Below are positions 46,428 through 55,292 of a DNA stretch of 64,000 bases, one piece after another. Position numbers and translations under genes: made by a program. The stretch is from Flavobacterium sp. CF136 (GTDB lineage Bacteria; Bacteroidota; Bacteroidia; Flavobacteriales; Flavobacteriaceae). The DNA lies in NCBI RefSeq assembly GCF_000282055.1, contig NZ_AKJZ01000018.1, positions 62,001 to 126,000 on the forward strand, given 5' to 3'. Below the pieces are notes generated by a model. The model was given only the letters and a program-made list of their open reading frames with translations. It searched no databases and was not told where the DNA came from. Position 1 is the stretch's first letter. Every line of letters begins with the position of its first letter.

Positions 46428-48944
46428 TTATTTCTTTTTAGCAGCTGTTTTTTTAGCTGGGGCTTTCTTAGCGGTTGTCGCTTTTTTTGCCGGTGTTTTT
46501 TTTGCCGGTGTTTTTTTGGCAATCATCTCCTGAACCTCTGCCAATGTTAACTTTGCAGCGTCAACATCTTTACTCAATTCAATCTTGATTTTGCCTTTTG
46601 TAATAACAGAGCGTCCCCAACGTGCTTTTTCAACCAAAATCCCTTCATCCTCCCAATTATGGAGAACTTTATCTATATTTTTCTGTAATTTATCTTCAAT
46701 TAACTCTTCAACATTAGCTTGCGATAAATTATCAAAATCGTATTTTTTACTCACATTCACAAAAAGACCGTTCCACTTAATAAAAGGACCAAAACGCCCT
46801 GTACCTTTCTGAACTGATTCACCTTTGTAAATTGCAATTGGTGCATCTGCGAGTGCTTTTTCGTCAATTAATTCCTGAGCTCTTTCTTTAGAAACCCCTA
46901 ACGGATCTTCTCCTCTGGGCAATGAAATAAAAACACTTCCATGTCGTACATAAGGGCCGTAACGACCATTACTTACTTCTACTTCTTCTCCTTTATAATC
47001 ACCTAAACTTTTAGGCAATAAAAATAAATTCAGTGCATCTTCTAATGTAATGTTTCCGATATTCTGATCAGCCATTAAACTGGCAAACTTTTTATCTTCA
47101 TCATCTGCTTCTCCAATTTGAGCCATTGGGCCAAATTTCCCTAAACGAACAGAAACCTGTCTTCCATTAGCATCTTTCCCTAAAATTCTTTCCCCGCTTT
47201 CACGTTCAGCATTAGCTTCAACTTCTTTTACATTTGGATGGAATTTATCGTAGAATTCCTGCATCATGGTTGCCCAATCAATATTTCCTTCAGCAATTTC
47301 ATCAAAATCCTGCTCTACTTTTGCAGTAAAATTATAATCCAGGATATTTCCGAAATTCTTAACAAGGAAATCAGTAACAATAGTTCCGATATCAGTTGGA
47401 ACTAATTTTCCTTTATCTGAACCTGTATTTTCTTTAAGCAGTTTTTCTCCAACTTTGCTGTTTTGCAAAGTAAGTTGTGTATAATTACGTTCCTGACCTT
47501 CAAGAGTTCCTTTCTCAACATAATTTCTGTTGATAATAGTAGAAATAGTTGGTGCATACGTAGACGGACGCCCGATTCCTAATTCTTCTAGTTTTTTTAC
47601 CAATGAAGCTTCTGTATAACGTGCAGGCGGTCTTGAATATCTTTCGGTAGCCGTGATATAATTATTCGCTAATTTTTCATTTACTTTTAATGCCGGAAGC
47701 ATTCCTTCTTGTTCTTCTTCGTCATCATCATGACCTTCAAGATACACTTTTAGAAAACCTTCAAAAAGCAAAACTTCTCCTGAAGCGGTAAAAATTTCAC
47801 TATGATTATTAGCTTCAATTTTTACGTTTGTTCTCTCTAACTGTGCATCACTCATTTGAGATGCCAAAGTTCTTTTCCAGATCAAATCGTACAAACGCGC
47901 CTGATCACGATCAATGTTTACGGTATGGCGTGACATATCTGTCGGACGAATTGCTTCGTGCGCTTCTTGTGCTCCTTTACTTTTTGTAGCAAAAGTTCGG
48001 GGTTTAGAAAATTCTTTCCCGTATGATTTTATAATTTCAGCCTCAGCAGCATCCATAGCTTCTTTAGAAAGATTTACACTATCGGTTCTCATATAAGTAA
48101 TAAGTCCCGCTTCGTATAAACGCTGTGCCAGCTGCATTGTGATTCCAACCGGCAAATACAATTTTCTGGCTGCTTCCTGTTGAAGCGTAGAAGTTGTAAA
48201 AGGTGCTGTTGGAGATTTTTTGGTAGGTTTAGTTTCTAAATCTGCTACCTTATAGATAGAACCTATATTTTGTTTTAAAAAATCTTCGGCTTCTTTTTTT
48301 GTATTGAAATTTTTTGGCAATTTGGCTTTGAAAGCTTTTCCGGCTTCATTCACAAATTCTGCTACAACTGAATAGCTTGCAATCGCATTAAAATTCTGAA
48401 TTTCACGTTCTCTCTCTACAATCAATCGAACAGAAACAGATTGTACACGTCCTGCAGATAGTCCGCCTTTAATTTTTCTCCATAAAACCGGAGATAATTC
48501 GTAACCTACCAAACGATCTAAAACACGACGTGCCTGTTGTGCATTTACTAAATTATAATCAATTTCTCTTGGATTATCGATTGCCTTAAGAATCGCAGAT
48601 TTGGTAATTTCGTGAAAAACAATTCGCTTGGTTTTTTTAGTATCTAATTTTAACTCTTCCGCAAGATGCCATGAAATAGCTTCTCCCTCGCGGTCCTCAT
48701 CACTCGCTAACCAAACCATTTCGGCATTTTTAGCTAGTGTTTTCAATTTACTTACTAAAGCTTTTTTATCTGAAGAAACTTCGTATTTAGGTTTGAATCC
48801 ATTTTCTACATCTACTCCAATTTCCTTAGATGGCAAGTCTGCTATGTGACCATAACTTGACTCTACCTGAAAATCGCTTCCTAGAAATTTCTCTATCGTT
48901 TTCGCCTTTGCAGGTGATTCCACTATTACTAAATTCTTTGCCAT
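46428..48944 (-). CDS. topA: DNA topoisomerase I
   Basis: 838 aa from ATG 48944; an upstream TTG would add 7 residues and lies inside the predicted promoter, so it is unlikely. The Toprim domain opens with NLVIVESPAKAKTIEKFLG and has WLASDEDREGEAISWHL. The catalytic region has GLITYMRTDSVNLS, with the active Tyr. RPSTYAPTISTIINRNYVEK follows. The C-terminal half lacks obvious 4-Cys zinc fingers and instead carries repeated topo-C modules (GRYGPYVRHGSVFISLP) and a Lys/Ala tail of AKKTPAKK repeats, usual in Bacteroidota. It relaxes negative supercoils. Confidence 0.95.
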   Translation of the reverse strand: MAKNLVIVESPAKAKTIEKFLGSDFQVESSYGHIADLPSKEIGVDVENGFKPKYEVSSDKKALVSKLKTLAKNAEMVWLASDEDREGEAISWHLAEELKLDTKKTKRIVFHEITKSAILKAIDNPREIDYNLVNAQQARRVLDRLVGYELSPVLWRKIKGGLSAGRVQSVSVRLIVEREREIQNFNAIASYSVVAEFVNEAGKAFKAKLPKNFNTKKEAEDFLKQNIGSIYKVADLETKPTKKSPTAPFTTSTLQQEAARKLYLPVGITMQLAQRLYEAGLITYMRTDSVNLSKEAMDAAEAEIIKSYGKEFSKPRTFATKSKGAQEAHEAIRPTDMSRHTVNIDRDQARLYDLIWKRTLASQMSDAQLERTNVKIEANNHSEIFTASGEVLLFEGFLKVYLEGHDDDEEEQEGMLPALKVNEKLANNYITATERYSRPPARYTEASLVKKLEELGIGRPSTYAPTISTIINRNYVEKGTLEGQERNYTQLTLQNSKVGEKLLKENTGSDKGKLVPTDIGTIVTDFLVKNFGNILDYNFTAKVEQDFDEIAEGNIDWATMMQEFYDKFHPNVKEVEANAERESGERILGKDANGRQVSVRLGKFGPMAQIGEADDEDKKFASLMADQNIGNITLEDALNLFLLPKSLGDYKGEEVEVSNGRYGPYVRHGSVFISLPRGEDPLGVSKERAQELIDEKALADAPIAIYKGESVQKGTGRFGPFIKWNGLFVNVSKKYDFDNLSQANVEELIEDKLQKNIDKVLHNWEDEGILVEKARWGRSVITKGKIKIELSKDVDAAKLTLAEVQEMIAKKTPAKKTPAKKATTAKKAPAKKTAAKKK

Positions 48945-48962
48945 TGCTCTATTTTTCTGCAA

Positions 48963-48991
48963 CAAAAGTAGAAGTTTTTTTTAAATATCAA
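48963..48991 (-). promoter_or_regulatory. predicted topA promoter (TTG -33, TACTTTTG -7)
   Basis: On the minus strand, TACTTTTG (48970-48963) fits TAnnTTTG and TTG (48991-48989) lies 18 bp upstream. The leader to ATG 48944 would be very short. The rest of the 331-bp gap to 49276 is AT-rich with a TATATATATAGG tract and no gene I can support. Confidence 0.6.
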
Positions 48992-49275
48992 CCTTGATAA
49001 TTTATTTTTAAGGTATTTTGATATTATGTTTCCAAAAATTGCAGATTTATCGGTAATCCGATCCATTATATATATAGGTATAATATTTAAGCCTTCAATA
49101 CAAGATATAATATTATAAAGTAAATATAAAACTACACTTACACCCTATCCTGAATACTTTAATCAAGAAACAATTTTAAGTACGTTTAAGAGTAATTCAT
49201 CAATCAACGGAAAATCTCTATATTTGATTTTATAAACAATCTGCTTTGTTTTTTCCAGAGATTTAAAAAAAAATT

Positions 49276-49644
49276 ATGAGCAATAAGACATTCAAAATTT
49301 TAAAGGTTCACATCAATAAACTTTCTTTTATCATTATTCTTCTTTTTAACATTTCTGTTAAAGCTCAAAAAGTATATACTGTTGAATATGAAAACCAGGC
49401 AGATGTAAAAGTTTTTGTTGTAGAGTACGCCAACAACGCAGACTTAAAAGTTTACAAAGTCGAATATAGTAATCAGGCAGGAAACAATGACGGAAAATGG
49501 TTTTTTACTGAATACGGAAATCAGGCTGACAAAAAAATATTCTTTACACAATATGCAAATCAGGCTGATATTAAAATATTTTATGTTGAATATTCGAATC
49601 AGGCAGGTTGGAATGATACTTCTAAAAAGAAGTTTTTCGAATAA
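49276..49644 (+). CDS. secreted small repeat protein (DUF6150-like)
   Basis: 122 aa with a signal peptide (FIIILLFNISVKAQ). The mature chain is almost entirely six imperfect units of about 13 residues built on [V/T]-[E/Q]-Y-x-N-[Q/N]-A-[D/G]: VEYENQAD, VEYANNAD, VEYSNQAG, TEYGNQAD, TQYANQAD, VEYSNQAG, each followed by a KVF/KIF-type strand. Alternating strands suggest a small beta-solenoid or propeller. I associate the pattern with DUF6150 of Bacteroidota; the function is unknown. It stands alone between topA and miaB. Confidence 0.68.
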   Translation: MSNKTFKILKVHINKLSFIIILLFNISVKAQKVYTVEYENQADVKVFVVEYANNADLKVYKVEYSNQAGNNDGKWFFTEYGNQADKKIFFTQYANQADIKIFYVEYSNQAGWNDTSKKKFFE

Positions 49645-49728
49645 CATTTTACTAATTTGAATGCTAAAATCCAGAATTACTATTCTATCCACAATTCTGA
49701 AAACATTGTTAATTCTTTATCTGACATC

Positions 49729-49760
49729 TTGTCACATTTATACCTTTTGCGTTATCTTTG
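49729..49760 (+). promoter_or_regulatory. predicted miaB promoter (TTG -33, TATCTTTG -7)
   Basis: TTG at 49729-49731 and TATCTTTG at 49753-49760 are separated by 21 bp, a good fit to the Bacteroidota sigma-ABfr pattern; the miaB ATG lies at 49778. Confidence 0.68.
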
Positions 49761-49777
49761 CACTTTGAAATTACGCA

Positions 49778-51223
49778 ATGGAAAAGATTATTGAAGAAAG
49801 CAAACAGGGCGAGAGTCTTGTTTTAGAAAATAAACCTGAGAATACTAAAAAACTTTTTATAGAAAGTTACGGCTGTGCGATGAATTTTTCGGACAGTGAA
49901 ATCGTAGCTTCCATTTTATCTGAAGGTGGCTATAATACAACTTCTGTTTTAGAAGAGGCCGATTTGGTCTTGGTTAACACCTGTTCTATTAGGGACAAAG
50001 CTGAACAAACTATCCGTAAACGCCTGGAGAAATATAATGCCGTAAAACGTATTAATCCGAAAATGAAAGTAGGCGTTTTGGGCTGTATGGCCGAGCGTTT
50101 GAAAAGTCAGTTTTTGGAGGAAGAAAAAATAGTCGATCTTGTTGTTGGACCTGATGCATACAAAGATCTGCCGAATTTATTGGTAGAAGTTGAAGAAGGC
50201 CGCGACGCCATTAATGTAATTTTATCAAAAGAGGAAACCTACGGAGATATTTCGCCGGTTCGTTTAATGAGCAACGGAATTACCGCTTTGGTGTCGATTA
50301 CGCGTGGCTGCGACAATATGTGTACGTTTTGCGTTGTGCCTTTTACACGCGGACGCGAGCGAAGCCGCGAACCACAAAGTATCATGAGGGAAATTCAGGA
50401 TTTGTGGGATAAAGGTTTTAAGGAAATTACACTTTTGGGTCAGAACGTTGACAGTTACCTTTGGTATGGTGGTGGCCTGAAAAAAGATTTTGAAAGTGCT
50501 TCTGAAATGCAAAAAGCAACAGCGGTTGACTTTGACCAATTGCTTGAAATGGTTGCTGTTGGTTTTCCTAAAATGCGTATTAGGTTTTCGACTTCAAATC
50601 CGCAGGATATGCACGAAAGTGTGCTGCACGTTATTGCGAAACATCCAAATATCTGTAAGCACATTCACTTACCGGTGCAATCGGGAAGCAACAGAATTTT
50701 AAAAGAAATGAATCGTCTGCACACTCGTGAAGAATATATGACTTTGATTGATAAAATCAGGGCAATTATTCCAAATGCTTCGATTTCGCAGGATATGATT
50801 GCCGGTTTTCCAACAGAAACGGAACAAGATCACCAGGATACAATGAGTTTGATGGAATATGTAAAGTATAATTTCGGTTATATGTATTCGTATTCTGAGC
50901 GTCCGGGAACTTTAGCCGGAAGAAAAATGGAAGATGACGTTCCTGAAGAAACCAAAGCCAGAAGATTGCAGGAAATTGTCGATTTACAACAAAAACATGC
51001 GTGGTTTCGTTCTGAAGAATTTATAGGCCAGATTGTAGAAGTTTTGGTCGAAAAAGTTTCTAAAAAATCTAAAGAGGAATTCTCGGGAAGAAATTCGCAA
51101 AGTATTACGGTAGTTTTTCCAAAAGAGAATTATAAAATTGGAGATTTTGTAAACGTAAAAATCACAAACTGTACCAGCGGAACTTTAAAAGGCGAAGCGG
51201 TTGGATATTCTGAAATGAATTAA
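49778..51223 (+). CDS. miaB: tRNA-2-methylthio-N6-dimethylallyladenosine synthase MiaB
   Basis: 481 aa. The N-terminal methylthiotransferase domain (KLFIESYGCAMNFSDSE...NTCSIRDKAEQ...GCMAERL) has the three cluster-binding Cys. The radical-SAM motif is RGCDNMCTFCVVPFTRGRERSR, with CxxxCxxC. The C terminus is a TRAM domain (IGQIVEVLVEKVSKKSK...VKITNCTSGTLKGEAVG). It adds the ms2 group at A37 of tRNAs reading UNN codons. The gene ends directly at the left inverted repeat of the GxxExxY cassette. Confidence 0.95.
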   Translation: MEKIIEESKQGESLVLENKPENTKKLFIESYGCAMNFSDSEIVASILSEGGYNTTSVLEEADLVLVNTCSIRDKAEQTIRKRLEKYNAVKRINPKMKVGVLGCMAERLKSQFLEEEKIVDLVVGPDAYKDLPNLLVEVEEGRDAINVILSKEETYGDISPVRLMSNGITALVSITRGCDNMCTFCVVPFTRGRERSREPQSIMREIQDLWDKGFKEITLLGQNVDSYLWYGGGLKKDFESASEMQKATAVDFDQLLEMVAVGFPKMRIRFSTSNPQDMHESVLHVIAKHPNICKHIHLPVQSGSNRILKEMNRLHTREEYMTLIDKIRAIIPNASISQDMIAGFPTETEQDHQDTMSLMEYVKYNFGYMYSYSERPGTLAGRKMEDDVPEETKARRLQEIVDLQQKHAWFRSEEFIGQIVEVLVEKVSKKSKEEFSGRNSQSITVVFPKENYKIGDFVNVKITNCTSGTLKGEAVGYSEMN

Positions 51224-51225
51224 TT

Positions 51226-51738
51226 TTTTGCCACGAATTGCACGAATTATCTCTAATTTTTTTTCTTTATTATTTAAGAATTAAACTAATTTTATAATTC
51301 AGACAATTTAAAAACAAACTATGGAATTATATAGGAAAGATGAATATTTCAAAATTATAGGTATTAGTATGGAAGTTCATAGAATACTTGGAGGAGGGCT
51401 TCTTGAAATTGTTTACAAAGATGCTTTAGAATATGAATTCAATAAACATAATATTCCATTTGAACGAGAAAAAAAATATGATATTCAATACAAAGACATT
51501 GTTTTAGCACATAAATTCTATGCGGATTTTGTAGTTTATGATGAAATCATTTTAGAGATAAAAGCATCAAAAGATATCATTGACGAGCATACCGCTCAAA
51601 CAATAAATTATTTAAAACTAGCAGATAGTGGTTTAGGAATTATAGTTAATTTTAATACTAAATCACTACAACATAAAAGAGTTGTTCATTAACTCAATTT
51701 CAAAAAATTAGAGATAATTCGTGAAATTTGTGGCAAAA
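51226..51738. mobile_element. IR-flanked single-gene cassette carrying a GxxExxY gene
   Basis: A 37-bp sequence at 51226-51262 is repeated in inverted orientation at 51702-51738 with two mismatches (35/37). Each end starts TTTTGCCAC and ends in CTCTAATTTTTT. The arms enclose only the GxxExxY gene, giving a 513-bp unit that begins 3 bp after miaB and ends 15 bp before the next gene. No clear target-site duplication is visible. Related end sequences recur at 57728-57846 without a gene. It looks like a minimal mobile or domesticated cassette. Confidence 0.65.
51321..51692 (+). CDS. GxxExxY protein, PD-(D/E)XK nuclease-like
   Basis: 123 aa. The naming motif is G26-L-L-E29-I-V-Y32 in a helix, followed by a PD-(D/E)XK-like core: D69 in FYADFVV, then E79-I-K81 in EIILEIKAS, and Q93 in TAQTINYL. 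These are the positions expected for metal binding and catalysis in the PDDEXK_3 group. The C terminus (GLGIIVNFNTKSLQHKRV) is also typical. The biological role of this widespread family is not established. It is enclosed by 37-bp inverted repeats. Confidence 0.85.
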   Translation: MELYRKDEYFKIIGISMEVHRILGGGLLEIVYKDALEYEFNKHNIPFEREKKYDIQYKDIVLAHKFYADFVVYDEIILEIKASKDIIDEHTAQTINYLKLADSGLGIIVNFNTKSLQHKRVVH

Positions 51739-51752
51739 GATAAAGTAAATAC

Positions 51753-53012
51753 ATGGAAACAGTTCAAGCAATAAAACAACGATTTGAAATTATTGGTAAT
51801 GACCCGAAATTAAATCGCGCGATTGAAAAAGCCATTCAGGTTGCTCCTACGGATATATCTGTAATGGTAACCGGGGAAAGCGGCGTTGGTAAAGAGAATA
51901 TCCCGAGAATTATACATTCGCTTTCACATAGAAAGCACGGTAAATACATTGCTGTAAACTGTGGAGCAATTCCAGAGGGTACAATTGACAGCGAACTTTT
52001 TGGTCACGAAAAAGGAGCTTTCACAGGTGCTACAAGCACTCGTGAAGGTTATTTTGAAGTGGCTGACGGTGGAACTATTTTCCTTGATGAAGTTGGTGAA
52101 CTGCCTTTAACAACTCAAGTTCGTTTACTACGTGTACTTGAAAACGGTGAATTTATAAAAGTAGGTTCGTCTCAGGTTCAAAAAACAAATGTGAGAATCG
52201 TTGCTGCAACAAATGTGAATTTATTTAACGCAATCGAAAAAGGAAAATTCCGTGAGGATTTATACTATCGTCTGACTACTGTCGAAATTACTTTGCCGCC
52301 ATTGCGTGAAAGAAATGAAGACATCCATTTATTGTTTCGAAAATTTGTTGCCGATTTTGCACACAAATATAAAATGCCTCCATTGCGATTAGACGATGAT
52401 GCAGTACAGCTTCTACAAAAATTCAGATGGAACGGAAATATTCGTCAGTTGCGAAATGTGGCTGAGCAGATTTCGGTTTTAGAAACCAATCGTGATATTA
52501 CATTAGCAACTTTAAAATCGTATTTACCTACTGAAGGAACCAATTTGCCTTCTGTAATTAGCGATAAGAAAAAAGACAGTGATTTTAGTACCGAAAGAGA
52601 TATCCTTTATAAAGTACTTTTTGACATGAAAAGTGATTTGAATGATTTAAAAAAACTCACTTTGGAATTAATGAAAAACGGTTCTTCAAAAGTACAGGAT
52701 ATCAATCCGAATTTAATTCAGAAAATATATGGCTCGCAGGAAAATGAAAGCGAAATAGATTTTGAAGAACAACCCAGAACAGCAGTCATGACGCCGGCAA
52801 CGCGTGAAGATAATTATCATATACAAGATGACAATAATTATCTGGACGCCGAAACGATTGAGGAGGAAGAAATTTTACGCCTGGAGCAAAAAGAAATCGA
52901 AATGATTAAAAAATCATTAGAAAAAAACAAAGGAAAAAGAAAAGCTGCTGCTGATGAATTAGGGATTTCCGAAAGAACTTTATATCGAAAAATTAAACAA
53001 TTTGATTTGTAA
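51753..53012 (+). CDS. sigma-54-dependent activator (AAA+ and Fis-type HTH, no receiver)
   Basis: 419 aa. The AAA+ domain begins near residue 20 (IIGNDPKLNRAIEKAIQVAP) with Walker A GESGVGKE, the sigma-54-contacting GAFTGA loop, TIFLDEVGELP (Walker B), and the FREDLYYRL and PPLRERNEDI motifs. An acidic linker leads to a C-terminal Fis-like helix-turn-helix (KAAADELGISERTLYRKIKQF). No N-terminal sensing domain is present, so activity must be set by level, a partner or the linker. It is followed 102 bp later by lptE; possible targets are unknown. Confidence 0.9.
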   Translation: METVQAIKQRFEIIGNDPKLNRAIEKAIQVAPTDISVMVTGESGVGKENIPRIIHSLSHRKHGKYIAVNCGAIPEGTIDSELFGHEKGAFTGATSTREGYFEVADGGTIFLDEVGELPLTTQVRLLRVLENGEFIKVGSSQVQKTNVRIVAATNVNLFNAIEKGKFREDLYYRLTTVEITLPPLRERNEDIHLLFRKFVADFAHKYKMPPLRLDDDAVQLLQKFRWNGNIRQLRNVAEQISVLETNRDITLATLKSYLPTEGTNLPSVISDKKKDSDFSTERDILYKVLFDMKSDLNDLKKLTLELMKNGSSKVQDINPNLIQKIYGSQENESEIDFEEQPRTAVMTPATREDNYHIQDDNNYLDAETIEEEEILRLEQKEIEMIKKSLEKNKGKRKAAADELGISERTLYRKIKQFDL

Positions 53013-53062
53013 TTTTCACTACAAAGAAATTATGAAGTAAAATGAATTAATCCAAAAATGAA

Positions 53063-53070
53063 TATCTTTG
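53063..53070 (+). promoter_or_regulatory. predicted -7 box (TATCTTTG) for the lptE gene set
   Basis: It fits TAnnTTTG and lies 44 bp before the ATG at 53115; no convincing -33 TTG. It would separate lptE-secG from the activator gene. Confidence 0.45.
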
Positions 53071-53114
53071 ACCCGGGCGTCAGCGAACTGGCGAAGCAAT
53101 TCTTAAAATAAAAA

Positions 53115-53633
53115 ATGAAAAACTTAAAATATATATTTATTCTCTTAATAGCTGCAACTTTCAGTAGTTGTTCTGTTTATAACTTCACAGGCGCAACGGC
53201 AATTGATGGAAAAACATTTCAGGTAAACTTTTTTCAGAATAATGCTGATTTAATTGAGCCGGGTATCGATAGAGATTTCACATTAGCATTACAGGATCTA
53301 ATTCAAAATCAAACTAACTTAAACTTAGTGAGTACTGCTGGTGATTTAGTATATGAAGGTGAAATTGTAGATTACCGAATTACGCCTATGACTGCAACTG
53401 CTGTGTCGACAGGTGGTGATGCAGCAGCTTCGCAAAACCGTTTAACAATTCGTGTAAATGTTCGTTTTTCAAATAAAAAGAAAGAAACGGATGACTTTGA
53501 AAAAGGATTCGAATTTTATTACGACTATCCCGCACAATCACAACTTACAGGGACAGTTTTAAACGAAGCTATTAAAGTTATATTCGAAAGAATTACGCAG
53601 GATATTTTTAATGAGTCATTGGCAAAATGGTAA
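53115..53633 (+). CDS. lptE: LptE-family LPS-assembly lipoprotein
   Basis: 172 aa. The signal peptide is of lipoprotein type with SSC at C20. The mature domain contains YNFTGA-IDGKTFQVNFFQNNADLIEPGIDRDFTLALQDLIQNQTNL, the Bacteroidota LptE pattern, then GDLVYEGEIVDYRITPM and a GFEFYYDYPAQSQLTG segment. It should plug the LptD barrel in the outer membrane and help LPS insertion. It precedes a TPR protein and secG in the same direction. Confidence 0.82.
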   Translation: MKNLKYIFILLIAATFSSCSVYNFTGATAIDGKTFQVNFFQNNADLIEPGIDRDFTLALQDLIQNQTNLNLVSTAGDLVYEGEIVDYRITPMTATAVSTGGDAAASQNRLTIRVNVRFSNKKKETDDFEKGFEFYYDYPAQSQLTGTVLNEAIKVIFERITQDIFNESLAKW

Positions 53634-53705
53634 TTTTTTGTTTTTAATTACTGAATCATAAAATTAATTAAACAAACCAAAACCATCGATTAAAGAAAAT
53701 AATAA

Positions 53706-54806
53706 ATGAATGTAGACGATTATATTTACCTAATTAACAAACCTGATGCTATTAAAGAAAAGCACGCAGACGCCTTAGGTACTGTTTTGAATGAATTTCC
53801 ATATTTTCAAAGTGCGAGAGCATTGCGATTAAAAGGACTTTACAATCAAAAAAGTTTTAAGTATAATTATGCATTAAAAGTTACGGCGGCCCATACTACT
53901 GACCGTGCAGTTTTGTTTGACTTTATAACTTCGGACACTTTTACTCCCATTCAAAAAGAATATTACGATAAAAAACTTCGTGAACTCCTTAATATTACTG
54001 TTTTTGACAGCGAAATTATTTCATTTGAAGAAAATAAAGAAATTGCCGATATCCGAATTGACCCAATCGAACGGTCGATTTTAACTTCCATAAAAGAAGC
54101 TACAGCGGTCGTTTTTGAAGAACCTGAAAAGGTCATTAAAGAACCGAAAATAATTGAAAACCCAGTAAAAGTTGTTGAAGTTGAAGAAATTACCGATATC
54201 CGAATTAACCCAGTCGAACAGTCGATTTTAACTTCCATAAAAGAAGCTACAGCGGTCGTTTTTGAAGAACCTGAAAAAGTCATAGAAGAACCGAAAATAA
54301 TTGAAGAACCGGTAAAAATTACTGAAGTTGAAGAAGTTAAAGAAGATCTCGAAATTAACAAGCCATTAGATTTCTTGATTAATGAAAAACATTCTTTTCA
54401 GGAATGGCTGCAATTATCCCGGACACAACCTATTGACAGGACAAACGAAATCCCTGCAGAAGAAATAAAACAAATTAAAAACATTGCTGAGCCTATTAAA
54501 GAAATAGTAGAAGAAGAAAAAAAGAAAAAAGCAGAGATAATTGATAAGTTTATCGAAAACAATCCTAAAATTTCACCTGTTAAATCCGGTTCACCAGTTG
54601 TTTCCATTCAATCAGACATCAATAAAGAAGATAATTCTTATTTAATGACAGAGACCTTAGCCAAAGTATATTTAGAACAAAAAAAATATACAAAAGCAAT
54701 ACAAGCATATGAAATATTAATTTTGAAATATCCAGAAAAAATTAGTTTCTTTGCAGACCGTATTTCGGATATAAAGATTTTACAACAAAATAACAATAAT
54801 AATTAA
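53706..54806 (+). CDS. TPR-containing protein with internal 49-residue duplication
   Basis: 366 aa, no signal peptide. The N-terminal about 110 residues are a conserved-looking helical region (YLINKPDAIKEKHADALGTVLNEFPYFQSARALRLKGLYNQ). The middle (about 115-215) is a Glu/Ile/Val-rich segment with two near-identical 49-residue units starting DIRI-P-E-SILTSIKEAT. A C-terminal TPR unit (LAKVYLEQKKYTKAIQAYEILILKYPEK) ends the protein. It sits between lptE and secG, 3 bp before secG; its function is unknown and an envelope-related scaffold is a guess. Confidence 0.7.
   Translation: MNVDDYIYLINKPDAIKEKHADALGTVLNEFPYFQSARALRLKGLYNQKSFKYNYALKVTAAHTTDRAVLFDFITSDTFTPIQKEYYDKKLRELLNITVFDSEIISFEENKEIADIRIDPIERSILTSIKEATAVVFEEPEKVIKEPKIIENPVKVVEVEEITDIRINPVEQSILTSIKEATAVVFEEPEKVIEEPKIIEEPVKITEVEEVKEDLEINKPLDFLINEKHSFQEWLQLSRTQPIDRTNEIPAEEIKQIKNIAEPIKEIVEEEKKKKAEIIDKFIENNPKISPVKSGSPVVSIQSDINKEDNSYLMTETLAKVYLEQKKYTKAIQAYEILILKYPEKISFFADRISDIKILQQNNNNN
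54048..54341 (+). repeat. in-frame tandem duplication, 147-bp unit, two copies
   Basis: Units at 54048-54194 and 54195-54341 are nearly identical in the first about 110 bp (starting GATATCCGAATT) and diverge near their ends. 147 bp is 49 codons, so the frame is preserved. Confidence 0.88.
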
Positions 54807-54809
54807 GCA

Positions 54810-55151
54810 ATGAGCACATTTTCAATTTTTTTAGTTTTAATCACAATAGTTTGTTTTCTATTGATTGTAGTAATCATGGTTCAAAACCCTAAAGGAGGAG
54901 GATTGTCTTCTACTATCAGCGGAACTCAAATGTTAGGCGGAGTACAAAAAACAACTGACTTTTTAGACAAAAGTACCTGGACATTAGCTACTATTCTGAT
55001 TGCTTTAATTTTGCTTTCGAGCTTAAGCTTCACGGGATCATTAAGTGATAGTGACTCTAAAATTATTGAAAAAACTGAAGCTCCTGCCGCTAATACACCA
55101 GTTGCTCCGGTACAACAAGCACCTGCTCCGGCAACCCCTGCAGCAAAATAA
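54810..55151 (+). CDS. secG: preprotein translocase subunit SecG
   Basis: 113 aa with two membrane helices (FSIFLVLITIVCFLLIVVIMVQ and LATILIALILLSSLSF). The SecG signature QNPKGGGLSSTISG lies between them, and a Pro/Ala-rich C-terminal tail (PVAPVQQAPAPATPAAK) is typical of Bacteroidota. It assists SecYE-SecA translocation. It follows the TPR gene by 3 bp and is closed by a strong terminator. Confidence 0.92.
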   Translation: MSTFSIFLVLITIVCFLLIVVIMVQNPKGGGLSSTISGTQMLGGVQKTTDFLDKSTWTLATILIALILLSSLSFTGSLSDSDSKIIEKTEAPAANTPVAPVQQAPAPATPAAK

Positions 55152-55170
55152 TAATTTTTATATAAAATTG

Positions 55171-55203
55171 AAATGCCAGCCTGTCAAAGCTGGCATTTTT
55201 TTT
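55171..55203 (+). terminator. intrinsic terminator after secG
   Basis: A 10-bp stem (AAATGCCAGC at 55171-55180, complement at 55189-55198), an 8-nt loop and a T-run. Confidence 0.9.
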
Positions 55204-55292
55204 AGGAAATATTGTCAGTTTTATAAGCATGGCATAATTTCTGAAAGTTCATTGAACATTAAAAAAGTATAAACTAATAATAATATAAAATC

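Noticed and set aside
49370..49620. regularly spaced repeats, possible CRISPR-like array
   Set aside because: The repeats are in frame, protein-level, degenerate at the DNA level and about 39 bp apart without unique spacers.
51226..51738. inverted arms explained as a pair of ordinary transcription terminators
   Set aside because: Neither arm is a hairpin by itself; the complementarity is between arms 440 bp apart, which does not fit an intrinsic terminator.
53963..54361. 132-codon minus-strand frame with internal repeats
   Set aside because: A shadow of the duplicated acidic linker in the TPR protein on the plus strand.
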